From Leifsonia sp. ZF2019 (lineage in GTDB: Bacteria; Actinomycetota; Actinomycetes; Actinomycetales; Microbacteriaceae), in contig NZ_CP065037.1 of NCBI RefSeq assembly GCF_019924635.1, positions 1,612,001-1,676,000 on the forward strand: a stretch of DNA of 64,000 bases. Direction: 5' to 3'. Positions 33,151 through 42,617 of the stretch are shown here, piece after piece (the stretch's first letter is position 1; the number at the start of each line of letters is the position of its first letter). The notes under the pieces were generated by a model. That model worked only from the letters and a program-made list of their open reading frames with translations. It made no database searches and was not told the origin of the DNA. The position numbers were made by a program, and so were the translations under genes.

Positions 33151-34023
33151 ATGGCTGATGAGCGACGGTTCCGCGGTCCCGTCGACCTCCACACGCACTC
33201 GAGCGTGTCGGACGGGACGGAGACCCCTGCGGAGCTCGTCCGCGCCGCAGCGGCGGCGGGGCTGGGGACCGTCGCGCTCACCGACCACGACTCCACCGCC
33301 GGGTGGGCGGACGCGGCCGCGGCGGGTGCGGACGTCGGGGTGACGGTCATCCCGGGGATGGAGCTGAGCACGCGGATCGAGTTCGCGAGCGTGCACATGC
33401 TCGGTTACCTCTTCGACCCCGCCGATCCGGCGCTCGTCGCCGAGACGCAGCGCATCCGCGACGGTCGGATGCGACGTGCGGAGGACATGGTCAGGCGCAT
33501 CGCGGAGGACTATGACATCACCTGGGCCGACGTCATGGCGCAGGCCACGGAGGGCGCGACCGTCGGCCGCCCGCACATCGCGGACGCGCTGGTCGCCCGC
33601 GGGCTCGCCGAAGACCGCAGTGCCGCGTTCGCGGGGATCCTGCACTGGCGCAGCGGCTACTTCCAGCCGCACTACGCCCCCGACCCGCTGACCGGCGTCC
33701 GTCTCATCCGCGCCGCGGGAGGCATACCGGTGCTCGCGCATCCCGCGACGGGCGGACGAAGCCGCGTCATTCCCGAGGACCGTCTGCGCCGTCTGGTCGA
33801 CGCCGGGCTGTTCGGTCTCGAGGTCGACCATCGCGAGAACACCGAGGACGGCAAGGCGCGGCTGCGCGAGCTCGCGGCCCGCTACGGCCTGGCGATCACC
33901 GGATCGAGCGACTACCACGGTGCGGGAAAACCGAACCGGCTCGGCGAGAACACCACCGATCCGGCCGTCCTCGACCGGATGATCGAAGAAGCGACAGGCG
34001 CGGCGCCTTTCTCCGCTCCGTGA
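33151..34023 (+). CDS. PHP domain phosphoesterase (RNase AM/YciV-like)
   Basis: This 290-residue protein carries the PHP metal-binding motifs DLHTHSSVSDG (near residue 12), TDHDSTAGW (near 44), GMELST and HPATGG, and ends with SSDYHG. The layout matches 3',5'-nucleotide phosphatase/RNase AM-like proteins, which hydrolyse nucleotide or RNA 5' ends. The exact substrate is unproven. ATG 33151 has both GGAAGG and a TAGGAT box (33138-33143) just upstream, so the mode of initiation is unclear. Confidence 0.87.
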   Translation: MADERRFRGPVDLHTHSSVSDGTETPAELVRAAAAAGLGTVALTDHDSTAGWADAAAAGADVGVTVIPGMELSTRIEFASVHMLGYLFDPADPALVAETQRIRDGRMRRAEDMVRRIAEDYDITWADVMAQATEGATVGRPHIADALVARGLAEDRSAAFAGILHWRSGYFQPHYAPDPLTGVRLIRAAGGIPVLAHPATGGRSRVIPEDRLRRLVDAGLFGLEVDHRENTEDGKARLRELAARYGLAITGSSDYHGAGKPNRLGENTTDPAVLDRMIEEATGAAPFSAP

Positions 34024-34072
34024 CCAGGTGCGCTTAGCCTGGACCGCGGGGGACGGAAGGCGAGGTACTCGG

Positions 34073-35203
34073 GTGAAACGGATGTGGACGTCCTCTGCGG
34101 CGGCGGCGGCGCTCGTCGGCGCGCTCGTCCTGGCGGGAGGTGCGGCGCCTGCGGCGGCGGACACCAGCTATCCGTCGTGGGATGACGTCCAGGCGGCGAA
34201 GGCGAACGCGGCGAACGCCCAGGCGGAGGTCGACCGCATCAACGGCCTCCTCGCGAGCCTCCAGACCGCCGCCAACGCCGCAGGCGACCTCGCCGTCAAG
34301 CGTGCGGGCGAGTACGGCGCCGCCGAGTCGGCCCTCCAGGCCGCGACGGCGAAGGCCGATGATCTGCAGACCCGGGCGACGGCCGCAGCGGCGCAGGCCG
34401 CGACGCTCCGCACGCAGAGCGGGACCCTGGCGTCGCAGCTGGCGCGCGCCGGTGCGTCGGACGTCACCCTCCGGCTCTTCCTCGACGCCAACTCCTCCCG
34501 CCAGCAGTCCCTGCTCTACGAGCTGGGCGCGATGTCGAAGCTGACGTCACGCTCCACCGCACTGCTCGCGGCGGCCGACCAGCAGAAGAACGTCGCCTCC
34601 GCGCTCAGCACCCAGGCCGCCGCCGCACAGAAGGTGCGCACCCAGCTCGACGCGGACGCGAAGAAGGCCTACCAGGCGGCGCAAGAGGCGGAAGCGGCCG
34701 CCGAGGCGCAACTCGCCGACCAGAAATCCCACGCCAACACGCTGTACGCGCAGTTGGCGTCGCTGAAGAACACCGAGGCGTCGGTCGAGCAGAGCTACGC
34801 GGCGGGGCAGGCCGCCGCAGCGGCCGCGGCCGCTGCGGCCAATCCGGGCGGCGGCTCCGACGGGTTCGCACCCCCGCCGGGGATGGTCGTCGACCCGGCC
34901 GGCGCGCAGGCGTACGCGTCGAGCCGCCTCGCCGCCTACGGCTGGGGGCAGGACCAGATGGGGTGCCTGATCAAACTGTGGAACCACGAGTCCGGCTGGC
35001 GCGCCGACGCCTACAACAGCTCCAGCGGAGCGTACGGCATCCCGCAGGCGTGGCCGGCCAGCAAGATGGCGTCGGCGGGGGCCGACTGGATGACCAACCA
35101 GAACACCCAGGTGAACTGGGGTCTCGACTACATCGACCGCGCCTACGGATCGCCGTGCGCCGCGTGGAACTTCGAGATGAGCCACGACCCGAACTGGTAC
35201 TGA
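34073..35203 (+). CDS. Secreted coiled-coil protein with lysozyme/transglycosylase-like C-terminal domain (copy 1)
   Basis: This 376-residue precursor has a signal peptide (MKRMWTSSAAAAALVGAL, cleavage near PAAA/DT). A long Ala-rich coiled coil with TYPSWDD-like start (SYPSWDDVQAAKANAANAQ) fills about residues 30-255, followed by a Gly/Pro linker. The C-terminal domain of about 100 residues has a likely catalytic Glu in NHESGW near 305, GAYGIPQAWP and a terminal WY. This fits a cell-wall lytic transglycosylase fused to a FtsX/RipC-like coiled coil. GTG 34073 is preceded by GGAAGG and GAGG; TAGCCT at 34035-34040 is a possible -10. One base separates it from its paralogue. Confidence 0.8.
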   Translation: MKRMWTSSAAAAALVGALVLAGGAAPAAADTSYPSWDDVQAAKANAANAQAEVDRINGLLASLQTAANAAGDLAVKRAGEYGAAESALQAATAKADDLQTRATAAAAQAATLRTQSGTLASQLARAGASDVTLRLFLDANSSRQQSLLYELGAMSKLTSRSTALLAAADQQKNVASALSTQAAAAQKVRTQLDADAKKAYQAAQEAEAAAEAQLADQKSHANTLYAQLASLKNTEASVEQSYAAGQAAAAAAAAAANPGGGSDGFAPPPGMVVDPAGAQAYASSRLAAYGWGQDQMGCLIKLWNHESGWRADAYNSSSGAYGIPQAWPASKMASAGADWMTNQNTQVNWGLDYIDRAYGSPCAAWNFEMSHDPNWY

Positions 35204-35204
35204 C

Positions 35205-36347
35205 ATGAGCGTGTGGGCGCGATCCGCGGCGGTCGCCGTGCTGGTGGCGGGGATGGTGGCCGTCGACACGAGCCAGCGTGCCTCCGCCGAGACGTATCCG
35301 AGCTGGGACGACGTCGCCGCCGCCAAGGCGAACGCGTCCTCCGCACAGGCTCAGATGGACCGCATCACCTCCCTGCTCGCCGGACTGCGGAGTGCGGCGA
35401 ACGCGGCGGCGGAGGAGACGATCGCTCGCGCTGCGGACTACGGGGCGGCGCAGGCCGCCCTCGAGACGGCCACCCGCACCGCGGCGGATCTCGCCGCGCA
35501 GGCGGATGCCGCCACAGCCGAGGCGACGACGCTGCGGACGCAGAGCGGCGCGCTCGCGGCACAGCTCAGCCGCGGGGGCGGTTCGGACGTGTCCCTCCGC
35601 CTCTTCGTGAGCGGCGGGAGCGCGTCCGCGGACTCCCTCCTCTACCAGCTCGGGGCCGTCTCGAAGCTCGGCGAACGCTCGAGCGCGCTCTACGCACGGG
35701 CGACGCAGCAGAAGAACGTCGCCGCGTCGTTGCGTGACCAGGCGGCGGCGGCCCGGACCGAACGGACCCGGCTCGACGCGGAGGCGAAGAAAGCGTACGA
35801 CGCGGCGGCCGCGGCGAAGGCCGCCTCCGACGCCGCGGTCGCCGAGCAGCAGACCCGCGCCGACACCCTGTACGCTCAGCTCGCGTCGCTGAAGAACACC
35901 GCGGCCTCGGTCGAGCGGCAGTACGCGGAGGGGGTCGCCGCGCGCGCCGCGGAGGAGGCCGCGAACGCCGGGAGCGGCGCAGGTGCAGGCGGCGGGAGCG
36001 GAGGAGCCGACAGCTCCGCTCCTCCCCCCGGGATCGTGGTGAACCCGGCCGCCGCGCAGGCATACGCATCGAGCAGACTCCCCGCCTACGGCTGGGGCAG
36101 CGAGCAGATGAGCTGCCTCATCAAGCTCTGGACGAAGGAGTCGAGCTGGCGCGCCGACGCCTACAACCGATCGAGCGGCGCCTACGGCATCCCGCAGGCG
36201 CTCCCGGGGAGCAAGATGGCCAGCGCCGGCCCCGACTGGATGACCAACGCGAACACGCAGATCGACTGGGGGCTGTCGTACATCTCCGGCCGCTACGGGT
36301 CCCCGTGCGCCGCGTGGTCGTTCCACCTCGGACACAACTGGTACTGA
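35205..36347 (+). CDS. Secreted coiled-coil protein with lysozyme/transglycosylase-like C-terminal domain (copy 2)
   Basis: This 380-residue paralogue of the preceding gene has the same layout: signal peptide ending near ASA/ET, TYPSWDDVAAAKANASSAQ, a long coiled coil, a Gly-rich linker and the same C-terminal domain with TKESSW (Glu near 311), SSGAYGIPQA and a final NWY. Shared blocks such as LYAQLASLKNT show tandem duplication. The ATG follows the first gene's stop by one base, so they are cotranscribed. A strong terminator follows at 36362-36407. Confidence 0.8.
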   Translation: MSVWARSAAVAVLVAGMVAVDTSQRASAETYPSWDDVAAAKANASSAQAQMDRITSLLAGLRSAANAAAEETIARAADYGAAQAALETATRTAADLAAQADAATAEATTLRTQSGALAAQLSRGGGSDVSLRLFVSGGSASADSLLYQLGAVSKLGERSSALYARATQQKNVAASLRDQAAAARTERTRLDAEAKKAYDAAAAAKAASDAAVAEQQTRADTLYAQLASLKNTAASVERQYAEGVAARAAEEAANAGSGAGAGGGSGGADSSAPPPGIVVNPAAAQAYASSRLPAYGWGSEQMSCLIKLWTKESSWRADAYNRSSGAYGIPQALPGSKMASAGPDWMTNANTQIDWGLSYISGRYGSPCAAWSFHLGHNWY

Positions 36348-36361
36348 CCGGCCGACGGCAC

Positions 36362-36407
36362 GCACGACGAAGGCGGCGACCCGTGAGGGTCACCGCCTTC
36401 GTCGTGC
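36362..36407. terminator. Strong bidirectional terminator after the tandem secreted proteins
   Basis: A 21-bp inverted repeat with one mismatch (36362-36382 with 36387-36407) is closed by a GTGA (GNRA) tetraloop. It lies between the convergent ends at 36347 and 36429, the longest hairpin in the window. Confidence 0.88.
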
Positions 36408-36428
36408 AGCGCCGCGAGCGGCGCCGGG

Positions 36429-37910
36429 TCAGTTCGCCGGGGGCGTGCTCGGTGCGGTGGACGCGCCGCCCCGCGAGCGGCGACGGCGACGGCGGGGGGC
36501 GCTGTTGCCGTCGCGGTGCTGCGAGCCGCCGCCGTCGTGCGTGCCGGCGGCGACGCCCTGCTCGCCCGAGCCGTCCGTCGCGGCAGGCGCGCTGGTGGAC
36601 GCCGAGCCGGCGGCCGGAGCCGAGGAGCCCTCACCACGGGTGCGGCGCCGGTTGCGGTTGCCGGACGGACGCTCGCCGTCGCGCCCTGCCGCGGCCGGCC
36701 GGCCTGCCTCGGCCTTCACGACGGGCGTGCTCTTCAGCCGCCCCTTCGACCCGGCGGGGATGCCGAGGTCCTCGTAGAGGTGCGGGCTCGACGAGTAGGT
36801 CTCCGTCGGCTCCGGCACGCCCATCTCGAGTGCGCGGTTGATGAGAGCCCACTTGTGCAGGTCGTCCCAGTCGACGAAGGTCACTGCGACCCCGGTCTTG
36901 CCGGCGCGGCCGGTGCGGCCGGCACGGTGCAGATAGGTGTCGTGGTCGTCGGGGACCGTGTGGTTGATCACGTGCGTGACGTCGTTCACATCGATGCCGC
37001 GAGCAGCGACGTCCGTCGCGATCAGGATGTCCTTCTTGCCGGCCTTGAAAGCCGCCATCGCACGCTCGCGCTGCTCCTGGTTGAGGTCGCCGTGCACGGC
37101 GGCGGCGTTGAAGCCCCGGTCGTTGAGCTCCTCGACGAGCTTCGCCGCAGCGCGCTTGGTGCGCGTGAAGACGACGGTCTTGCCGCGGCCCTCGGCCTGC
37201 AGGATGCGGCCGATGACCTCGTCCTTGTCGAGCGAGTGCGCGCGGTAGACGACGTGCTTGATGTTGGCCTGGGTGAGACCCTCGTCCGGGTCCGTGGCGC
37301 GGATGTGCACCGGGCGCGTCATGAAACGGCGCGCCAGCGCGACGATCGGCCCGGGCATGGTCGCCGAGAAGAGCATGGTGTGGCGCGTCGCCGGGACCTG
37401 CTGGAAGATCTTCTCGATGTCGGCGAGGAAGCCGAGGTCGAGCATCTTGTCAGCCTCGTCGAGCACCACCTCCTGCACCTGCTTGAGGTCGAGGAGACGC
37501 TGCCCTGCGAGGTCGAGCAGACGCCCCGGAGTGCCGACGACGATCTGCGCGCCGGCCTTGAGCTGCTCTACCTGGCCCTCGTAGGCCTTGCCGCCGTAGA
37601 TGCTGACGACCTTCGTGGAGCGGTTCGACGTGGCGAGCTCGAGGTCCTCGGCGACCTGGACGCACAGCTCGCGGGTCGGGACGACGACGAGCACCTTGAC
37701 GCCGGGCTCCGGGTCGAGGCCGATGCGCTGGATGATGGGGAGGCCGAAGCCGAAGGTCTTGCCGGTGCCCGTCTTCGCTTGGCCGATGATGTCCTGGCCG
37801 CTCAACGCGAGGGGGATGGTCTGGGTCTGGATGGGGAACGGCTCCACGATGCCTTTGGAGGCGAGCGCGTCCACCATGTCCTGGTCGATGTTGAGTTCGG
37901 AGAAAGTCAA
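36429..37910 (-). CDS. rhlE: DEAD-box RNA helicase, RhlE type
   Basis: This 493-residue RNA helicase has the Q motif FPIQTQTIPLAL, motif I AKTGTGKT (45-52), PTRELC, DEAD (151-154), SAT (182-184) and HRAGRTGRAG. The tail is basic and low-complexity (NRNRRRTRGEG, then RRRRRRSRGG), probably for RNA binding. Such helicases remodel RNA in decay or ribosome assembly. The frame opens with TTG at 37910 giving the family N terminus TFSELN; no good ribosome site was seen, so the exact start is open. It diverges from the ferritin-like gene. Confidence 0.92.
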   Translation of the reverse strand: MTFSELNIDQDMVDALASKGIVEPFPIQTQTIPLALSGQDIIGQAKTGTGKTFGFGLPIIQRIGLDPEPGVKVLVVVPTRELCVQVAEDLELATSNRSTKVVSIYGGKAYEGQVEQLKAGAQIVVGTPGRLLDLAGQRLLDLKQVQEVVLDEADKMLDLGFLADIEKIFQQVPATRHTMLFSATMPGPIVALARRFMTRPVHIRATDPDEGLTQANIKHVVYRAHSLDKDEVIGRILQAEGRGKTVVFTRTKRAAAKLVEELNDRGFNAAAVHGDLNQEQRERAMAAFKAGKKDILIATDVAARGIDVNDVTHVINHTVPDDHDTYLHRAGRTGRAGKTGVAVTFVDWDDLHKWALINRALEMGVPEPTETYSSSPHLYEDLGIPAGSKGRLKSTPVVKAEAGRPAAAGRDGERPSGNRNRRRTRGEGSSAPAAGSASTSAPAATDGSGEQGVAAGTHDGGGSQHRDGNSAPRRRRRRSRGGASTAPSTPPAN

Positions 37911-38034
37911 AAGGTATGCCTGTCGTTTCGTACGTGAGGTCTACGCCGTGGTCTCTGTCGCAGGCGCAGGGGCCGTCGATCCACCGCCGACGGACGAGGC
38001 AAGCCTACTGGACGACCCCGTTACACTGCTGTAC

Positions 38035-38751
38035 GTGTCAACCTGGTTCACGCGCCGACGCCCCGTGGTCGAGCTGCCCCGTCTCGCCCCGCGCGCCGAC
38101 CGCGCACCGGCGGTCCGCATCGACCTGCACGAGGTGATGCCGGACCTGCTGCCCTACCTGGGGCAGGCGGCGTACCTGCAACTGGAACAGTTCCAGACCC
38201 TGTCGCGCGTCGCGGCGGAGTGCGGTTCGCTCGCCGCGAAGGAACTCGTATCGACTGCGGCGGGGCGCGCGTTGTCGAAGCACCAGGGCATCGTCGCCGA
38301 GATCCGTCGCCGCGGCGACGAGCCCGGCGAGGTGATGAAACCCTTCGCCGATGCGATCGAGGGCTTCAGCGCGACGATCGTCGGATCGGACTGGCGGGAG
38401 ACCCTGCTCTCGGCCCTCGTGACCGGCGGCCTCCTCGACGACTTCTTCATCCGGCTGGCCGCGGGGCTGCCGGGCGACATCGGGCCGCGCGTCGCGCACC
38501 TCCTGGGCTCCGAGTCCGGTCAGGAGGGGGTGCTGGAGGTACTGCGCACCGAGATCGGGGCCGACCCGCGGCTCGCGTCTCGGCTGGCGATGTGGGGCAG
38601 GCGTCTGGTCGGCGACACGCTCCTCGTCGCGCGCTCCGCGCTCCACCTCTCCGGCAACCGCGCCACCGACGAGGAGCGCATCGAGCCGATCTTCACCGAG
38701 CTGATCGCCGCGCACACGCGACGGATGGACGCGCTCGGGCTCACCGCCTGA
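38035..38751 (+). CDS. Ferritin-like fold protein (tRNA hydroxylase/MiaE-like family)
   Basis: This 238-residue helical protein matches the actinobacterial ferritin-like family annotated as tRNA-(ms2io6A)-hydroxylase-like: ATP-free, with helices such as YLQLEQFQTLSRVAAE and STAAGRALSKHQGIVAEIR that could hold di-iron ligands. A hydroxylase role is not proven. GTG 38035 has TACACT (38022-38027) seven bases upstream and no ribosome site. The neighbourhood (RhlE divergent, DUF3107 nearby) is conserved in mycobacteria (Rv3210c-Rv3211 as I recall). Confidence 0.7.
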   Translation: MSTWFTRRRPVVELPRLAPRADRAPAVRIDLHEVMPDLLPYLGQAAYLQLEQFQTLSRVAAECGSLAAKELVSTAAGRALSKHQGIVAEIRRRGDEPGEVMKPFADAIEGFSATIVGSDWRETLLSALVTGGLLDDFFIRLAAGLPGDIGPRVAHLLGSESGQEGVLEVLRTEIGADPRLASRLAMWGRRLVGDTLLVARSALHLSGNRATDEERIEPIFTELIAAHTRRMDALGLTA

Positions 38752-38785
38752 CGGGCGCCGCGGGCATGCCGGGGCGCCCGGCGGG

Positions 38786-39088
38786 TCAGCGTGCGATCGC
38801 ACCCTTCGCGAGGGTGTGGAGCAGCTTGTCGTCGTGCGCGGTGCGGATGCGACCGACCACGAGATCGACGGCAGCGACGATGACCGCGGTGCCGACCAGG
38901 GTGATCCACCAGATCCAGCCGCCGTCCCACTTCAGGCCCGCCCAGGTGAGGGCGACCCAGAGGACGCTCGCGGCGATCACGCCGAGCGCGGGGATGAGCA
39001 CCGCACCGTGGGTGTGACGGTTGGGGAGCAGATAGCGGGCGCCGAGGCCGAGCAGGGCGCCGCCCAGGGCGACGAAGAGGAGTTCCAC
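38786..39088 (-). CDS. Small three-helix membrane protein, unknown function
   Basis: This 100-residue protein has three hydrophobic segments (about 2-20, 29-52 and 60-82) and a charged C terminus (GRIRTAHDDKLLHTLAKG). It starts at GTG 39088, 11 bases after the DUF3107 stop, so it is likely cotranscribed with that gene. No known domain was recognised. Confidence 0.65.
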   Translation of the reverse strand: MELLFVALGGALLGLGARYLLPNRHTHGAVLIPALGVIAASVLWVALTWAGLKWDGGWIWWITLVGTAVIVAAVDLVVGRIRTAHDDKLLHTLAKGAIAR

Positions 39089-39099
39089 GAGACGGGAAT

Positions 39100-39324
39100 C
39101 TAGCCGACGAAGCCGATGCGGCGCGACTCCTCGGCGCCGACCTCGACGTAGGCGATTCCGGCGGTGGGCACGACGTAGACGCGACCCTTGTCGTCGGTCA
39201 GCTTGAGCACGGCGGCGCCGCCCGTGACGGCGGTCTCCACCTGCTGCGCGATCTCGTCGGGCGACTGCGCCGACTCGAATCCCAGTTCGCGGGGGGCGTT
39301 GACGATTCCGATGCGGATCTCCAC
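39100..39324 (-). CDS. DUF3107 domain-containing protein
   Basis: This 74-residue protein (MEIRIGIVNAPRELGFE, then AVLKLTDDKGRVYVVPTAGIAYVEVG, split) is the conserved actinobacterial DUF3107 family, whose M. tuberculosis member is TB9.4 (Rv3208A, from memory). The function is unknown. GTG 39324 has AAAGGAC upstream. It diverges from the AdnA-like gene with 124 bases between. Confidence 0.87.
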   Translation of the reverse strand: MEIRIGIVNAPRELGFESAQSPDEIAQQVETAVTGGAAVLKLTDDKGRVYVVPTAGIAYVEVGAEESRRIGFVG

Positions 39325-39448
39325 GACGGTCCTTTCACGTGTTCCGGGCCGTTCGAAACCGACAGGCCGATGTGAATTCAGACTACGGCACACGGCTCGC
39401 GGCACCGGGTCGCGTTCTCTGTCGGCGGACGCCGATACCGTGAGGGAC

Positions 39449-42400
39449 ATGACGACCCGAGGTTTCCGTCCGCGCGCCGACCGGCGCACCTCGGGCGCCG
39501 CGCTCGTCCTCGACGACACCCAGGCCGCCGTCCTGCGGCTCGCCGACGGCGCCTCCGCGGCGGTTCTCGGCGCGCCGGGCACCGGCAAGACCAGCACGCT
39601 GGTCGAGGCCATCGCCGATCGGGTGCTCGGCCGCGGCTACGGCGTCGACGAGGTGCTCGCGCTGAGCGCCTCCCGCGCCGCGGCGACCGCCTTGCGGGAC
39701 CGCATCGCGGTCCGGCTCGGCGTGCCGACCAATGGACCGCTCGCGCGCACGGCGACCTCGCTCGCGTTCCAGCTCGTGGGCTCGCGGGCGCGCCGCACGG
39801 GCGAGGAGGCCCCACGGCTCCTCACCGGCGGTGAGCAGGACCAGATCATCGCCGAGCTGCTCGCCGGGCACATCGAGGACGGCACAGGGCCGCGTTGGCC
39901 GGAGCCGCTGGGGGAGGAGGTCCGCGCGCTGCGGGGGTTCCGCACCGAATTGCGCGAGCTGATGGCCCGCTGCGCCGAGCACGGCGTGACGCCGCCCCGG
40001 CTCTCGGAGCTGGGCGCGATCACAGGACGCGACGAGTGGCGCGCGGCCGCCCGCTTCCTCGCCGAGTACCAGGACGTCGTCGACAGCTATCGCGGCGGGT
40101 TCGTCGACTCGGCCGAGCTCATCGCCTCCGCGGTCGCCGTCGTCCGCGAGGGCGGCGCGCTCGACAGGCTGAGGGTCGTCCTCGTGGACGACGCGCAGGA
40201 GGCGACGGTCGCCACGCTGTCGCTGCTGCGCGCGCTCGCCGAGCGCGGGGTCGCCGTCGTCGCCTTCGGCGACCCCGATGTCGCTTCCACCACCTTCCGC
40301 GGCGCCGAGACCGGTGCGCTGGGGCAGCTGAGCCTGCGGCTCGGCGTGCCGGTCGAGCGCGTCGTCCTGGGCACCGCTCATCGTCAGACGCCCGAGCTGC
40401 GTGAGCTCACCGCGCGGGTGACGGAGCGCATCGGGACGGCCGCGGCCGGGGTGCAGCGCCTCGCGTCGGCCGGTCGCGTCGGCACTGCGGACGGCCCCGC
40501 GGCGGTGCTGCGCCTCCAGGCGTCCTCCGCGCCGGCCGAGGCGGCGCGGCTCGCGCGGCGGCTGCGCGAGCGGCACCTGCTCGACGGCGTCCCCTGGGAC
40601 GACATGGCGGTCGTCGTCCGATCGGGTGCGCACGTCCCCGGCCTCGCACGCGCATTGGCGGTCGCGGAGGTCCCGACGAAGACCAGCATCGCCGGTCGAG
40701 CGCTGCGCGACGACTACGCCGCCCGCCAGCTGATCACTGTCGCCGGCGTCGAACTGGGCGCCGTCGAGGCGACCCCGCAGGTCGCGACCGAGCTTCTGCT
40801 CGGGCCGTTCGGCGGTCTCGACGCCGTGAGCCTGCGGCGGCTGCGGCTCGCGTTGCGTCAGGAGGAGCTCGCGGGGGAGGGCAACCGGCCCGGCGACGAG
40901 CTGCTGGTCGAGGCGCTGGGCGATCCGACGCACCTGTCGCTGATCGACTCGTCCCCGGCGCGCCGTGCGGGGCGGCTCGCGGAGACGTTGCGTGCGGGGC
41001 GCGAGAAGGCGGAGGCGGGAGCCACCATCGAGGAGCTGCTGTGGCACGCCTGGGAGCGCAGCGGCCTCGCGACGCGCTGGCTGGAGCAGTCGGAGCGCAG
41101 CGGCATCGTGGCCGACGAGGCCAACCGGCACCTGGACGGCGTCGTCGCCCTGTTCACCGCCGCGCGGCGGTTCGTCGAACGCTACCCCGAGCGGCCGGCG
41201 GCCGACTTCGTCGTCGAGCTCCTCGGAGCGGAGGTCCCCGAGGACACCCTCGCCGCCCAGACCGCCGGGCCGGCGGTGCTCGTCTGCACGCCGAGCGCGA
41301 CCGTCGGCCGCGAGTTCGAGGTCGTCGCGGTCGCCGGCCTGCAGGAGAGCGTATGGCCCAATCTGCGGCTGCGCGGCTCGCTCCTCCATCCGCAGGAGCT
41401 GGCCGATGCCCTCGACGGTCGCGAGACCGTCACGGAGGACCAGCGTGCCCAGGTGCTCGGCGACGAGCTCCGTATGTTCGCCCTGGCCGTGTCGCGCGCC
41501 CGGGGTCAGGTCATCCTCAGCGCGACGGCGAACGACGACGAGCAGCCCTCGCCGTTCCTCCGGCTCCCGGGCGAGGTCGCCGTCGACGACACCGACGAGA
41601 CCCTCCACCCGCTCTCGTTGCGCGGCATGGTGGGCCGCCTGCGGCGCCGTCTCGCCACGACCGGCTCCGCGGATGCGGCGGAAGCCCTCGCCCGCCTGGC
41701 CGACGCCGAGGTCGAGGGCGCCGACCCGGCGGAGTGGTACGGGCTGGTCGAGCCCTCCACCGTCGAGCCGCTGGTCGACCTCGACGACGAGGAGCAGGTC
41801 GTGCGCGTCTCGCCGTCGCGGCTCGAGACGTTCGAGAAGTCGCCCCTGGCCTGGTTCGTCGACGCGATGGCCTCGTCGCCGAGCGGGCTGGCCGCCGGCA
41901 TCGGCACGGTCGTGCACGCGGTGATGGAGGAGGCGAGCACCAGCGACGATCGCGATCTGAGCGTCGAGCGCCTCTGGGGCGGCATCGAACGCCGCTGGAA
42001 GGAGCTCAGCTTCGAGTCGCCGTGGCTGGAGGAGAAGGAGCGTCGTCGCACGCGCACCCTCGCGCAGGGCGTCTCCGAGTACCTCCGCGACTTCGAGCGC
42101 GCCGGGGGAGTGCTGCTCGGCTCGGAGGGGGAGTTCGAACTGCGGATCGGGCGGGCGCTCGTGCGCGGCACCATCGATCGGGTCGAGCGCACGGCGGACG
42201 GCACGGTCGTGATCGTGGACCTGAAGACCGGCAACCGCACACCCTCAGCTGCGGAAGCCGCGGAGCACGCCCAGCTCGGCGCCTACCAGCTCGCGCTCGA
42301 GCACGGCGCGATCGAGGTCGCGACCGGTCTGCCGTCGGGCGGTGCGAAGCTGCTGTTCGTGGCGAAGGGCGTGCGAGGGAAGAGCTACCGCGAGGTCGCG

Positions 42401-42568
42401 CAGGATCGCGTCGACCGGCGCGGACTCGAGCGCTTGAAGCAGCGTGTCGCCGCAGCGGCGGACGGCATGGCCGCGGCCACGTTCGCGGGTGTCGTCGATC
42501 TCGGGGAGCGCGACCCGCACGCGAAGTACGAGTACCGCATCCACCTGGTGCCGGCGGTGAGCGCCTGA
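39449..42568 (+). CDS. adnA: AdnA-like ATP-dependent helicase/nuclease subunit
   Basis: This 1,039-residue protein has an N-terminal UvrD/RecB-like motor with Walker A GAPGTGKTS (41-49) and a C-terminal PD-(D/E)XK nuclease (RGTIDRVERTADGTVVIVDLKTG, split near residues 905-930). The Walker B region reads VDDAQEAT rather than DEYQD, a degenerate motor as in mycobacterial AdnA. With AdnB it forms a heterodimer that resects double-strand breaks for recombination. A TACCGT box (39436-39441) lies seven bases before ATG 39449. AdnB follows after 49 bases. Confidence 0.87.
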   Translation: MTTRGFRPRADRRTSGAALVLDDTQAAVLRLADGASAAVLGAPGTGKTSTLVEAIADRVLGRGYGVDEVLALSASRAAATALRDRIAVRLGVPTNGPLARTATSLAFQLVGSRARRTGEEAPRLLTGGEQDQIIAELLAGHIEDGTGPRWPEPLGEEVRALRGFRTELRELMARCAEHGVTPPRLSELGAITGRDEWRAAARFLAEYQDVVDSYRGGFVDSAELIASAVAVVREGGALDRLRVVLVDDAQEATVATLSLLRALAERGVAVVAFGDPDVASTTFRGAETGALGQLSLRLGVPVERVVLGTAHRQTPELRELTARVTERIGTAAAGVQRLASAGRVGTADGPAAVLRLQASSAPAEAARLARRLRERHLLDGVPWDDMAVVVRSGAHVPGLARALAVAEVPTKTSIAGRALRDDYAARQLITVAGVELGAVEATPQVATELLLGPFGGLDAVSLRRLRLALRQEELAGEGNRPGDELLVEALGDPTHLSLIDSSPARRAGRLAETLRAGREKAEAGATIEELLWHAWERSGLATRWLEQSERSGIVADEANRHLDGVVALFTAARRFVERYPERPAADFVVELLGAEVPEDTLAAQTAGPAVLVCTPSATVGREFEVVAVAGLQESVWPNLRLRGSLLHPQELADALDGRETVTEDQRAQVLGDELRMFALAVSRARGQVILSATANDDEQPSPFLRLPGEVAVDDTDETLHPLSLRGMVGRLRRRLATTGSADAAEALARLADAEVEGADPAEWYGLVEPSTVEPLVDLDDEEQVVRVSPSRLETFEKSPLAWFVDAMASSPSGLAAGIGTVVHAVMEEASTSDDRDLSVERLWGGIERRWKELSFESPWLEEKERRRTRTLAQGVSEYLRDFERAGGVLLGSEGEFELRIGRALVRGTIDRVERTADGTVVIVDLKTGNRTPSAAEAAEHAQLGAYQLALEHGAIEVATGLPSGGAKLLFVAKGVRGKSYREVAQDRVDRRGLERLKQRVAAAADGMAAATFAGVVDLGERDPHAKYEYRIHLVPAVSA

Positions 42569-42617
42569 TGCGCGCGCGGAGAATTCGGGGCGAGAGGGGC
42601 GAGAGGGAGGAGCGATC

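Noticed and set aside
39383..41917. An 844-codon minus-strand frame opposite the AdnA-like gene, and similar frames opposite AdnB (43824-46448), UvrD2 (48088-49938) and UPF0182 (54022-56427)
   Set aside because: All mirror well-supported genes and show the Arg/Asp/Gly-rich composition of GC shadow frames, with no ribosome sites or recognisable motifs.
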